NCBI GenBank assembly: GCA_008711295.1
Contig: VUYV01000101.1
Location: 1,249,213-1,313,212 of the forward strand
Origin: Anarhynchus alexandrinus
Taxonomy: Eukaryota > Chordata > Aves > Charadriiformes > Charadriidae
DNA length: 64,000 nucleotides
Reading direction: 5' to 3'
Made by a program: the position numbers and the translations under genes
In this document: positions 60,701-64,000 of the stretch, piece after piece
Numbering within the stretch: position 1 is the stretch's first letter
How the letters are laid out: each line of letters begins with the position of its first letter
Notes under the pieces: model-generated
What the model was told of the DNA's origin: nothing
What the model saw: only the letters and a program-made list of their open reading frames with translations
The model's database searches: none

Positions 60701-62888
60701 AGGCAAATAACACTGAGACTCCATAAAATGTTAATGTGAGATTTAAAGGGCTTTAAGGTAAAAGAATATGGTGACTGTAAAATCAAGTACGCTGAAGCTT
60801 AGAAAGCCCAACAAGTATATTTTTACATAGAGCCACCTGGGATTTATGAGTCTTCTGGTATTTTTCACGCACTGTGTTTCCTGCAGCCCCCTGCCTCAGT
60901 TGTTGTGTGAGATCCATCACGCTTTTTGCATTCTTCATTCAGTTACTACTAATTGCACTCATTGACTTCAGCTAGGAGTTGTGTTGGTCTATGTACAGCC
61001 AGCCCCATTGGTATTTCAATTCTCACCATCCGGTGCGTGGTCCCCCAGACTGATTTATGAGCAATTCAACAGAAAGCTCTGGTGTTATGTGTGGCTGTGG
61101 TTATGTTACAAGAGCTGTAGTCTGGGCAGTTGTGCCCCAAAGAGGAGTATTAGGGTATGAAGAACCCAAACTAGCAGGGCAGAATGACGGACAGTGGCAG
61201 CTCTGGAAATTGTGGTTTAACATTTTGCTAAACTGGAATGTTTTAAAACTGCTGAAATTTTTAATTTATACTTTGTAAATAAAAATTCTTTCTAGACCCT
61301 TCAAGATTTTTTTAAAAAATTGTTGGTTCTGTATTTGATTTTTTTAATCAATTATTCCACACTGTGAGGTATTTTTAATGAAAATAAGATTATTGTGAAG
61401 ACCCAGCTATCTCGACAAAATGGATATGTGTAGCACCTTCACTTATTCTGCAAAATTGGTTTATTTTTCCTTACCTTGTACTTGAATATGAATTGTACAA
61501 CTTTGTAACATTTTTTTTAGGAAAATGGCAGCTAGAGGCATAGTTTATCAAGGTAAGTTTCTGCCTGAACACTTGAAAATATAGGTATTGTTATGACCAC
61601 GTTAAAGAAGATTTTGTAGTGAAAAGTCTTAGAATATCTTATCCATGAGTAATTCCTGTAACATAGCTTCCTCTGTTTATAACTATTCTGAATGTTTAAA
61701 ATAATTCCAGTTTACTGTGAATTATCAGCAGAGGTCAGAACATTACATTGCCTAAATTCCAAAGGATAGATTGAGGGTGACTGGCTTAGTTGTTATGGAA
61801 AAAATAATTGTATCAAATTACAGAGACTTGAAGGAGAAAATGTGAAGTCAAAGTCTAAAAAAAGCCAAAAAGGCCAAGTGTTTGTGACTCACAAAAGCCA
61901 AAAGGTGATTGCAAGATCAGACGTCACGGGATTTTATTATCCAGGTATATATTTTTGTCCACATTTCAAATATACTTTAGTTTATTAATAGTGATAAAGC
62001 ATTAGTTTTGGTCATAATTAGCTACTTCTGCCTTAATCAGATTTAATAGTACATGTGCATATTCATGAAAAATGAATATATCTCTTTTGTGTGAAAATAT
62101 ATATGTATTTATAAAAGATACATGTTTTGTAAAGTGAGAAAGCAGTGATACATTTATATAATTGTATGGAAGGAAATCCTTTTAAGTAACTGAGTATCTG
62201 AGAGTATCAATCTATCCCTCTTTGATGTCTCCCTTGAGCGTTTCTGTTGCGTGTTTGGCAAAAGCTGAGCTTTTGCATGTGTTCAAAGAATTCACTAAAT
62301 GCTTCTGCCTTTTTGTTGAGTTTTGAGCCTGAATGATTAGTAGGTTAAAATTGTGTTCTTCTGTTTCATAAAAAAAAAAATAGTGTGTGTGTGTGTGTTT
62401 GTGTTACCTTTACTTGTTTGGGTTTTTTTAAATTACATATTTTTAACTGTGGTAATAGTTTCATTATACCAACAATCATCCACGTGATCAGTGTACAAAT
62501 TTTAGAGCTGGGCTTGAAAATGGTTCTTCATTTTATTTTTATGGCATTATTAAGAACGGTTACTAAGACTGTGGGGTTTTTAGGTGCAAATTTCTGTATT
62601 GCCCTAGCACAGCTTGCCCTAGCTAAATAAAAATGAAGAATGTATGTCACAGACACGTTTGACCTCAGTGATGTGTGACAGCCTATAGGATTTAAAAAAG
62701 AAAAAAAATTCCACAAGGGGTAAAATAAAAATCACTTGAGTATTTTATTATGTTGTTTTTTAGGAACTGTGATAAAAAATATAAGTTCTACCTGTGTACT
62801 TGTTGACTTCAGCAATGGGGAGACCTGGATTGTACCTGTGAAGTTTGCTATACCTGTGGGAGGTGCTATGCCATGCCCATATCTGCAG
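6563..62888 (+). CDS. VWA3B: VWA3B-like gene, coding span of 24 predicted exons (3' incomplete)
   Basis: This is a multi-exon gene whose spliced frame is open for about 1,182 codons and runs off the window. The order is a W-L-x3-G-L motif (residues 46-52), a degenerate VWA domain (about 148-302), a second W-L-x3-G-L motif (400-406), an intact VWA domain (about 514-666, MIDAS D521-T-S-Q-S525 and T613-D-G), a charged linker (about 690-840), a third motif (850-856), a helical stretch (about 918-1005) and the start of a Tudor-like/DUF4537-type domain (about 1119-1182). From family knowledge this order and length fit VWA3B, a poorly characterised intracellular protein linked in people to recessive ataxia. 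The paralogue VWA3A is the main alternative; the C-terminal domain argues for VWA3B. The start at 6563 is the first ATG of the exon, and a coding exon further upstream cannot be excluded. Every junction keeps phase; exon 22 is the one with an uncertain start. Confidence 0.85.
6780..8645 (+). other. Intron 1
   Basis: Holds a degenerate tandem repeat at about 8165-8370, listed separately. The rest shows no recognisable repeat or coding block; the open frame at 6828-7124 is not supported. Confidence 0.7.
8165..8370. repeat. Degenerate minisatellite-like repeat, unit about 50-64 bp
   Basis: The phrase GGAGACAAGGC recurs at 8226 and 8276, with related GAGACAAG copies at about 8214 and 8340. Each is followed by a similar A/G-rich tract, and two copies end in ATCCAGG. 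Spacing is about 50 and 64 bp with heavy divergence. Confidence 0.55.
8646..8740 (+). CDS. VWA3B: VWA3B coding exon 2 (residues 73-104)
   Basis: Acceptor TTTACTGTAG and donor AAT|GTAAGTG flank 95 nt. The first two bases complete a GAT (Asp) codon with the G left by exon 1, and the exon ends in phase 0. It encodes the spacer between the first W-L-x3-G-L motif and the helix leading into VWA domain 1, ending in QDGSVYN. That resembles the [10 protein letters not shown] stretch at the same place in module 2. Confidence 0.85.
8741..11119 (+). other. Intron 2
   Basis: Contains a possible very old CR1/L3-like fragment at about 9580-10010, listed separately. Nothing else is recognised; the open frame at 10034-10249 is unsupported. 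Confidence 0.65.
9580..10010 (+). mobile_element. Possible ancient CR1/L3-like LINE remnant
   Basis: A stretch near 9598-9625 translates approximately to GYCVQYYVQ, recalling the EYCVQFWAP motif of CR1-clade reverse transcriptases. A stretch near 9870-9930 resembles the following Arg/Phe-rich C-terminal region. Frames are broken and similarity is weak. Confidence 0.35.
11120..11370 (+). CDS. VWA3B: VWA3B coding exon 3 (residues 105-188), start of VWA domain 1
   Basis: The acceptor is a long pyrimidine tract ending in ACATAAAG and the donor is ATTCG|GTAAGAAG. A nearer AG (CTGACAG) was rejected because it breaks phase 0. The exon (251 nt, ends phase 2) encodes a helix with Y126, R129 and W132-L133 followed by IFG, a pattern shared with module 2. 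Next comes the first beta-strand of VWA domain 1, [12 protein letters not shown]. Where an active VWA domain has D-x-S-x-S, this one has D154-F-G-T-A158, so MIDAS metal binding is probably lost. Confidence 0.88.
11385..11655 (-). mobile_element. CR1 LINE 3' fragment, antisense
   Basis: Begins with the reverse complement of the CR1 tail (TCATAGAATCGTAGAATCAT) and continues with the typical GGAAGGGACCTTTAAAGG and CATCTAGTCCAACCCCCCTG segments. Similarity fades at about 11645-11655. 5'-truncated and non-coding. Confidence 0.92.
12105..12190 (+). mobile_element. Possible MIR/L2-type tail remnant
   Basis: The order of words GGTCACAGAAATCAGTAGCAG, then GAGCTAGGAA, then CTAGATTTCC resembles the conserved 3' segment of ancient tRNA-SINE/L2 repeats. 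Diverged and called by eye only. Confidence 0.3.
13352..13511 (+). CDS. VWA3B: VWA3B coding exon 4 (residues 188-241), VWA domain 1
   Basis: Acceptor TGTCATTTTCAG and donor GAGGCG|GTAAGC flank 160 nt. The first G completes an Arg codon (CG|G) and the exon ends in phase 0. It encodes the middle of VWA domain 1: a helix ([10 protein letters not shown]) and the [16 protein letters not shown] stretch. The latter sits where module 2 has [15 protein letters not shown], so the Ser/Thr-rich turn before the helix is partly kept. Confidence 0.88.
13512..17457 (+). other. Intron 4
   Basis: Carries a short sense CR1 tail at 14806-14908. A GC-richer imperfect inverted repeat lies at about 16058-16100 (GACCACAGACCTGC facing GCAGGTGTGGTC). 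Otherwise nothing recognised. Confidence 0.65.
14806..14908 (+). mobile_element. Short CR1 LINE 3' tail, sense
   Basis: Contains TTAGACTAGATGACCTTTTA, then AAGGTCCTTTCCAACCCAAA, and ends in tandem GATTCTATGATTCTATGATT, the canonical avian CR1 3' end. Only about 100 bp remain. Confidence 0.92.
17458..17627 (+). CDS. VWA3B: VWA3B coding exon 5 (residues 242-298), VWA domain 1
   Basis: Acceptor TTTCTGTTTAATGACAG and donor GGCAG|GTATGA flank 170 nt. It starts in phase 0 and ends in phase 2. [15 protein letters not shown] (residues 242-256) corresponds to [13 protein letters not shown] of VWA domain 2, but the T-D-G metal-site motif has become [14 protein letters not shown] then parallels [11 protein letters not shown] in exon 13. 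This is the clearest evidence of a tandem domain duplication. Confidence 0.9.
17628..19533 (+). other. Intron 5
   Basis: A possible MIR/L2 3' remnant lies at about 17710-17775. No other recognisable content. Confidence 0.6.
17710..17775 (+). mobile_element. Possible MIR/L2-type tail remnant
   Basis: CCCCGTTTTACTCATGAGGA, followed by AAACAAGACTAAGC and AGTAAGTGATCTGG, matches the word order of the L2/MIR 3' end (CCCATTTTACAGATGAGGAA and onward). Called by eye only. Confidence 0.4.
19534..19658 (+). CDS. VWA3B: VWA3B coding exon 6 (residues 298-339), end of VWA domain 1
   Basis: Acceptor TTTTGTATTACAG and donor CACTAG|GTAGAC flank 125 nt. The first A completes AG|A (R298) and the exon leaves one base. 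FHAFAE (299-304) closes VWA domain 1, matching FHYYNI in domain 2. The rest is a basic linker with [10 protein letters not shown]. The donor is weaker than most here; it is supported by phase agreement with exon 7. Confidence 0.82.
20565..20650 (+). mobile_element. Possible MIR/L2-type tail remnant
   Basis: GTGACTCGCTGAAGGTCATT, then CCTGGGTTGTACTCTAG, then TGTACTAGCCTGTCC follow the word order of the L2/MIR 3' region. Strongly diverged. Confidence 0.35.
23440..24070. promoter_or_regulatory. Intronic GC-rich, CpG-containing block
   Basis: Between 23440 and about 23900 many CpGs cluster (for example around 23620-23760) inside an AT-rich intron. Near 23622 GTCGCCATGG looks like the left half of an RFX X-box and also forms a strong-context ATG at 23628 opening 23 codons. 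It could be an internal promoter or enhancer, the first exon of an unannotated transcript, or a GC-rich repeat relic. Confidence 0.35.
26027..26143 (+). CDS. VWA3B: VWA3B coding exon 7 (residues 340-378)
   Basis: Acceptor TTCTTTTGCAG and donor CAAGATG|GTATAA flank 117 nt. TA completes a G|TA (Val) codon and the exon leaves one base. It encodes a helical linker, [20 protein letters not shown], predicted as coiled coil by its heptad-like L/I/V spacing. It joins module 1 to module 2. Confidence 0.87.
26545..26665 (+). repeat. tRNA-like degenerate repeat (ancient SINE candidate)
   Basis: AGCCTGGTAGCTAGTTCATT recalls a pol III A-box region, and GTGGGTTTGAATTCTG about 30 bp later recalls a B box (GGTTCGAATCC). 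The following GGACTGAAACCAATTCTGGG and GTGAGTGCTCTGACAACT resemble the inverted second half seen in old sauropsid tRNA-derived repeats. It does not fold as an intact tRNA. Confidence 0.4.
28742..28770. repeat. Perfect 12-bp inverted repeat, 5-nt loop
   Basis: AGTATGAAGGTT is followed after AAGTC by its exact complement AACCTTCATACT. No transposon context is recognised. Confidence 0.8.
29077..29273 (+). CDS. VWA3B: VWA3B coding exon 8 (residues 379-444), module 2 motif
   Basis: Acceptor TTTTCTTTATTAG and donor GATGCT|GTGAGT flank 197 nt. CA completes G|CA (Ala) and the exon ends in phase 0. It encodes the second W-L-x3-G-L motif (KWLQKYGL, residues 399-406) with [13 protein letters not shown] after it, then an acidic stretch ([11 protein letters not shown]). 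Intron 8 (29274-29920) holds nothing recognised. Confidence 0.9.
29274..29920 (+). other. Intron 8
   Basis: 647 bp, AT-rich, no recognisable repeat or coding block. Confidence 0.7.
29921..30075 (+). CDS. VWA3B: VWA3B coding exon 9 (residues 445-496)
   Basis: Acceptor TTCTTGGCTGTAG and donor AGAAG|GTTAGT flank 155 nt, starting phase 0 and ending phase 2. It encodes [20 protein letters not shown] and the helix [15 protein letters not shown] leading into VWA domain 2. The same Y...L..A....ER pattern recurs in exon 19, also ending at a phase-2 Arg codon split as AG|G. Confidence 0.9.
30076..31923 (+). other. Intron 9
   Basis: Nothing recognised. It ends in a strong T/C-rich acceptor tract (31899-31923). 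Confidence 0.7.
31924..32062 (+). CDS. VWA3B: VWA3B coding exon 10 (residues 496-542), VWA domain 2 MIDAS
   Basis: Acceptor TTTTCCCCTCCCCCAG and donor ATACAG|GTATGA flank 139 nt; the first G completes AGG (R496), and it ends in phase 0. [13 protein letters not shown] leads into [13 protein letters not shown], the first strand of VWA domain 2. The MIDAS motif D521-T-S-Q-S525 is intact, so this domain should bind a divalent metal, unlike domain 1. Confidence 0.93.
32063..33474 (+). other. Intron 10
   Basis: A low-complexity A-rich tract with scattered G lies at about 32345-32384. No other recognisable content. Confidence 0.7.
32345..32384. repeat. A-rich low-complexity tract
   Basis: Runs of A broken by single or double G and one C. 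Simple repeat, no transposon attached. Confidence 0.8.
33475..33606 (+). CDS. VWA3B: VWA3B coding exon 11 (residues 543-586), VWA domain 2
   Basis: Acceptor GCTTTCTCTTGCAG and donor CTTGAG|GTAACA flank 132 nt, phase 0 on both sides. [20 protein letters not shown] is the second strand plus the FS.....W turn typical of VWA domains of this family. The remainder is helix AWLWIKGLE. Confidence 0.92.
33607..37070 (+). other. Intron 11
   Basis: A sense CR1 lies at 33766-34086, about 160 bp after the donor. The remaining sequence shows no supported feature. Confidence 0.7.
33766..34086 (+). mobile_element. CR1 LINE 3' fragment, sense
   Basis: The best-preserved CR1 here. An uninterrupted frame in 33764-33991 keeps [26 protein letters not shown] and [15 protein letters not shown], the C-terminal end of the CR1 reverse transcriptase protein. 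The 3' tail ends in tandem ATTCTATG at 34086. The intact frame suggests it is younger than the copy at 1542-2203. Severely 5'-truncated, so not mobile by itself. Confidence 0.95.
37071..37169 (+). CDS. VWA3B: VWA3B coding exon 12 (residues 587-619), VWA domain 2
   Basis: Acceptor TTTTTTGTTTCTTAG and donor GACCAG|GTATTT flank 99 nt, phase 0 on both sides. It encodes [15 protein letters not shown], holding the conserved Thr of the second MIDAS loop (T591/T593), and [11 protein letters not shown], holding D614 of the third loop. All three MIDAS loops are therefore present in domain 2. Confidence 0.93.
37170..39412 (+). other. Intron 12
   Basis: Very AT-rich, especially 38420-39300. A perfect 18-bp inverted repeat sits at 38996-39049. 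No coding block or transposon recognised. Confidence 0.65.
38996..39049. repeat. Perfect 18-bp inverted repeat with 18-nt loop
   Basis: TGTTTTCTGGTATTGAAT (38996-39013) is the exact reverse complement of ATTCAATACCAGAAAACA (39032-39049). No flanking direct repeat or transposase is visible. Confidence 0.85.
39413..39595 (+). CDS. VWA3B: VWA3B coding exon 13 (residues 620-680), end of VWA domain 2
   Basis: Acceptor TTTTTTGATTTTCAG and donor ACTGTT|GTGAGT flank 183 nt, phase 0 on both sides. [18 protein letters not shown] and [10 protein letters not shown] finish VWA domain 2 and match [11 protein letters not shown] and ASGRFHAF of domain 1. In domain 1 an intron splits the G-R-F site; here it does not. 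Confidence 0.93.
39596..41069 (+). other. Intron 13
   Basis: A short C/A-rich run lies at about 39844-39875. Otherwise nothing recognised; the frame at 40199-40417 is unsupported. Confidence 0.65.
41070..41197 (+). CDS. VWA3B: VWA3B coding exon 14 (residues 681-723)
   Basis: Acceptor TTTTCTTTTTATTAG and donor AATAA|GTATGT flank 128 nt, phase 0 to phase 2. [20 protein letters not shown] is a charged helix, probably coiled coil, just after VWA domain 2. The exon opens the linker between modules 2 and 3. Confidence 0.87.
41198..42742 (+). other. Intron 14
   Basis: Contains a TG/TA microsatellite at about 42311-42379 and ends in a tandem AAGCAG acceptor. The 79-codon frame at 41799-42035 was examined as an exon and rejected on phase. 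Confidence 0.65.
42311..42379. repeat. TG/TA microsatellite
   Basis: Alternating TG with TA interruptions, then a purer TG run (42350-42378) broken by one TT. Likely length-variable. Confidence 0.85.
42743..42918 (+). CDS. VWA3B: VWA3B coding exon 15 (residues 723-781)
   Basis: The tract TTTCTTCTTTTTGTCACTTAC is followed by AAGCAG, offering two acceptors three bases apart: 42740 or 42743. Both fit phase 2 and differ by one Ser. I chose the CAG site as normally stronger. Donor GCAG|GTAAGA; 176 nt, leaves one base. The encoded part is Ser/Thr/Pro-rich ([20 protein letters not shown]), probably disordered, and poorly constrained. Confidence 0.78.
42919..43548 (+). other. Intron 15
   Basis: 630 bp; nothing recognised apart from its pyrimidine-rich 3' end. 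Confidence 0.7.
43549..43686 (+). CDS. VWA3B: VWA3B coding exon 16 (residues 782-827), GC donor
   Basis: Acceptor TTCCCTTTCAACACCTACAG precedes 138 nt. AG completes G|AG (Glu) and one base is left over. The best donor is AAAG|GCAAGT, a GC-type donor with otherwise ideal consensus. The alternative GT three bases later gives a stop in exon 17. The exon encodes a basic, Ser-rich linker ([23 protein letters not shown]). If the donor is not used, the frame continues 21 codons to a TGA at 43749. Confidence 0.77.
43687..44815 (+). other. Intron 16, GC-AG type
   Basis: Starts GCAAGT and ends TTATCTTAG. Its first 62 bp stay in frame with exon 16 before a TGA. No repeat recognised. Confidence 0.65.
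44816..44855 (+). CDS. VWA3B: VWA3B coding exon 17 (40 nt; residues 828-841)
   Basis: A small exon with acceptor TTTTATCTTAG and donor AAAAG|GTATGT. AT completes G|AT (Asp) and AG is left over. It encodes [12 protein letters not shown], a basic helix. Short length makes it the least certain by composition, but it is the only way found to connect exons 16 and 18 in an open frame. Confidence 0.7.
44856..44975 (+). other. Intron 17 (120 bp)
   Basis: The shortest intron of the gene; standard GT-AG with TCTCTTTTTTCTAG acceptor. Confidence 0.8.
44976..45132 (+). CDS. VWA3B: VWA3B coding exon 18 (residues 841-893), module 3 motif
   Basis: Acceptor TCTCTTTTTTCTAG and donor GATGAG|GTAAAA flank 157 nt. 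T completes AG|T (Ser) and the exon ends in phase 0. It carries the third W-L-x3-G-L motif (LWLKTHGL, residues 849-856) followed by [30 protein letters not shown] then parallels [10 protein letters not shown] of exon 9. Confidence 0.92.
45133..49470 (+). other. Intron 18
   Basis: 4.3 kb without a recognisable transposon, exon or RNA gene. A short hairpin (AAACTGTGC / GCACAGTTT) lies at about 45506-45527. Confidence 0.65.
49471..49589 (+). CDS. VWA3B: VWA3B coding exon 19 (residues 894-933)
   Basis: Acceptor TTTTATGGTATAATAG and donor GAAAG|GTAAGT flank 119 nt, phase 0 to phase 2. [20 protein letters not shown] and [14 protein letters not shown] are the module 3 counterpart of the stretch that precedes the VWA domains in modules 1 and 2. 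Here no VWA domain follows. Confidence 0.9.
49590..52405 (+). other. Intron 19
   Basis: AT-rich, no recognised repeat or coding block; frames at 50431-50724 (-) and 50894-51124 (+) are unsupported. Confidence 0.65.
52406..52456 (+). CDS. VWA3B: VWA3B coding exon 20 (51 nt; residues 933-950)
   Basis: Acceptor TTCTTTAATAG and donor GACAA|GTAAGC. The first G completes AG|G (Arg), AA is left over. [16 protein letters not shown] is an amphipathic helix. It splices in phase to exon 21 and equally well to the alternative last exon at 54048. Confidence 0.85.
52457..54626 (+). other. Intron 20
   Basis: Contains the candidate alternative terminal exon at 54048-54178, listed separately. No transposon recognised. 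Confidence 0.65.
54048..54178 (+). CDS. VWA3B: Candidate alternative last exon of VWA3B
   Basis: Acceptor TTCACCTTTCTGTGTAG is followed by a G that completes AA|G (Lys) after exon 20. Then come 31 open codons (including [19 protein letters not shown]) and a TGA at 54142-54144. AATAAA lies at 54173-54178, with a GT/T-rich stretch at about 54188-54206. Used instead of exon 21 it would give a protein of about 981 residues lacking the C-terminal domain. The peptide resembles nothing I know, so chance is possible. Confidence 0.35.
54627..54846 (+). CDS. VWA3B: VWA3B coding exon 21 (residues 950-1023)
   Basis: Acceptor TTTTAATTTTTTTTTAG and donor AAAAAG|GTAATA flank 220 nt. The first A completes AA|A (Lys) and the exon ends in phase 0. 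[20 protein letters not shown] and [18 protein letters not shown] are compact helical segments. A hydrophilic [11 protein letters not shown] tail follows. Confidence 0.92.
54847..60061 (+). other. Intron 21
   Basis: 5.2 kb. A TA/CA-rich microsatellite-like tract lies at about 56384-56421. Acceptor-like sites with short open frames at 56944, 57910 and 58391 were checked as missing exons and set aside. No transposon recognised. Confidence 0.55.
56384..56421. repeat. TA-rich, partly palindromic simple repeat
   Basis: Alternating GTATACATATAC-type sequence, largely self-complementary. Confidence 0.7.
60062..60292 (+). CDS. VWA3B: VWA3B coding exon 22 (residues 1024-1100), start uncertain
   Basis: The donor CTA|GTAAGTAT and the frame from [16 protein letters not shown] through [14 protein letters not shown] are convincing, and the end phase (0) fits exon 23. 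The start is not settled. The acceptor at 60060-60061 (pyrimidine-rich, GACTGTTAG) gives phase 0 and an open frame, and is used here. A second acceptor, CTTTTTAG at 60097-60098, looks more typical but in phase 0 reaches a TAG after 20 codons. Either the upstream site is used, an exon of 3n+1 bases is missing, or a base has been lost near 60145. Confidence 0.65.
60293..61823 (+). other. Intron 22
   Basis: Holds a 32-bp cassette with strong splice sites at 61521-61552, listed separately. No transposon recognised. Confidence 0.6.
61521..61552 (+). other. Possible cryptic or poison exon (32 nt)
   Basis: Flanked by ACATTTTTTTTAG and CAAG|GTAAGTTT, both strong sites. After exon 22 it reads into a TAG at the fifth codon, and no phase joins both neighbours. 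A 9-nt exon within it (61544-61552, Phe-Ile-Lys) preceded by GGCATAG would keep frame. Confidence 0.35.
61824..61944 (+). CDS. VWA3B: VWA3B coding exon 23 (residues 1101-1141)
   Basis: Acceptor TATCAAATTACAG and donor TATCCAG|GTATAT flank 121 nt, phase 0, leaving one base. A very basic stretch ([13 protein letters not shown]) leads into [16 protein letters not shown], the first strands of the C-terminal Tudor-like/DUF4537-type domain that I associate with VWA3B. Confidence 0.9.
61945..62763 (+). other. Intron 23
   Basis: Carries an A-run followed by a short TG microsatellite at 62371-62404. Nothing else recognised. Confidence 0.7.
62371..62404. repeat. A-run plus (TG)n microsatellite
   Basis: An uninterrupted A-run is followed by TAG and about eight TG units. 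Confidence 0.85.
62764..62888 (+). CDS. VWA3B: VWA3B coding exon 24 (residues 1141-1182), DUF4537-like domain
   Basis: Acceptor TTATGTTGTTTTTTAG and donor CTGCAG|GTGAAA flank 125 nt. GA completes G|GA (Gly) and it ends in phase 0. [20 protein letters not shown] is a Tudor-like strand pair, followed by [19 protein letters not shown]. The domain and stop codon must continue beyond the window. Confidence 0.92.
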
Positions 62889-64000
62889 GTGAAAAATATT
62901 TTTTTTTCTGACAGCAAATATTAATTTTAAATTTTGTTCATTTAGTCACACATGGAATAAAGAATAGATTTTTTTAATCCTTTAAATACATTTATTTATT
63001 TTAAAGAAGAGTTTTTAGTGATAGTAATATCATGCTGTATTCAACATGTTATTTTTCATTTGTTTGTAGCTTGTTTTCATTGTAATCCTATTCCTTTGTT
63101 TATTAGAAGTCTGTATTATTTTCTTTATAAAACGTGAATATTTGGCTACCTATAGAAGAAAGGTGAGCTATTTACCAGCAGAATGATTGTTTCCTAGCAC
63201 AAAGATTCCGAATCAAGGAGAACCTTTTATACACAATGAGATGTACAGCAGGTTATAGCCATTTGTTTTTCACAGCATATTTTAAATCCAGCATATAAAC
63301 TTATACTAAGGCAAATAACAGTAATGAAAAAAAATTAATTCTTATTCCATTTCTGCTTTTATTTAAAATTTATCAGCTGACTATCTATAGTCACAGTTGT
63401 TTTTTCAGCTGATTCTTATGTTGCACACAAGAGTGATGATGGGTACAGAAATGGTACAGAAAGGATACAGCTGTTTTGAATAACTGTTTTGTTACACTTA
63501 AAACTAGAGATGTCCCTTTTTTTCCCTTTGAAATGATGGCAAATCATGATCAGATAGTTCCCGATATTCTGAAAGGTAGCATCCAATTCTAGAGATCTCC
63601 AGAATTTGATAGAAAATTGTGACTTCCGTGTCAATTTTAAAAATGATGTTGTATAAGTCAGTTACATATTGAATTCTCTAAAATTCCCAAGGTTGGTAAA
63701 AAAACTTACTAAAAACATATACATTTGCACAAAGTCCAAGGGAATGAAGATTTGTAAGAGTTTCCTCATCCAGTTCAAATTGTGAGTTGAGCCAGAATGC
63801 AGTAGAAATTGTGAGTTGAGCCAGAATGCAGTAGAAATTGTGAGTTATTGGTACGTACAAGGACCAGATTCTTCTTCTTTTCTTTTAAAGATCTATATTA
63901 AAGCATGGGAACATGTTAGAATGGTGATTCATGTAAAAATATCTTCATATTTATCTTTTATGTCTTGTAAAACTTACAAGTTACACGGTTCTTGCAAACC
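62889..64000 (+). other. Start of intron 24, to the window edge
   Basis: No exon continuing the C-terminal domain is recognised. A 29-bp tandem duplication lies at 63777-63846. A pyrimidine-rich acceptor-like site at 63890 opens only 11 codons before a GT and does not look like the expected domain. Confidence 0.6.
63777..63846. repeat. 29-bp tandem duplication (2.4 copies)
   Basis: A unit beginning AAATTGTGAGTTGAGCCAG is repeated exactly at 63777-63805 and 63806-63834, with a 12-bp partial third copy. Confidence 0.95.

Noticed and set aside
63891..63923. Possible next exon near the window end
   Set aside because: Good acceptor tract but only 11 codons before the GT, and the peptide does not continue the C-terminal domain.

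Overview
The window looks like bird (sauropsid) nuclear DNA. It is AT-rich with long introns. The recognisable interspersed repeats are CR1 LINE 3' ends in both orientations, ending in the octamer-like ATTCTATG tail typical of avian CR1. No bacterial gene, CRISPR array or organelle gene is visible. One ambiguous base (n) lies at 2814.

One protein-coding gene fills almost the whole window on the + strand: a gene I recognise as VWA3B (von Willebrand factor A domain containing 3B). Its 3' end lies beyond position 64000. I built a chain of 24 coding exons from 6563 to 62888. Each junction was chosen by AG/GT (once AG/GC) splice sites and by reading-phase continuity. The joined frame is open for about 1,182 codons, close to the usual length of roughly 1,300 residues once the missing C-terminal exons are allowed for.

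Layout: 1-1540 holds nothing I recognise; 1542-2203 is an antisense CR1; about 2540-3400 is a CpG island with an RFX X-box-like site and an ETS site, the likely promoter; 3400-6562 is presumed 5' non-coding or first intron; exons 1-6 (6563-19658) encode a first module with a degenerate VWA domain; exons 7-13 (26027-39595) encode a second module with an intact MIDAS-type VWA domain; exons 14-17 encode a charged, low-complexity linker; exons 18-21 (44976-54846) encode a third module without a VWA domain; exons 22-24 (60062-62888) enter a C-terminal Tudor-like/DUF4537-type domain.

The points most worth a second look are the three-fold internal repeat of the protein, the loss of metal-binding residues in VWA domain 1, a GC-AG intron (43687-44815), a NAGNAG acceptor before exon 15, a phase-compatible alternative last exon with its own poly(A) signal (54048-54178), an ambiguous exon 22 start that could hide a one-base frameshift, and a frame-breaking cassette with strong splice sites at 61521-61552. 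I did not find a new multi-gene system.
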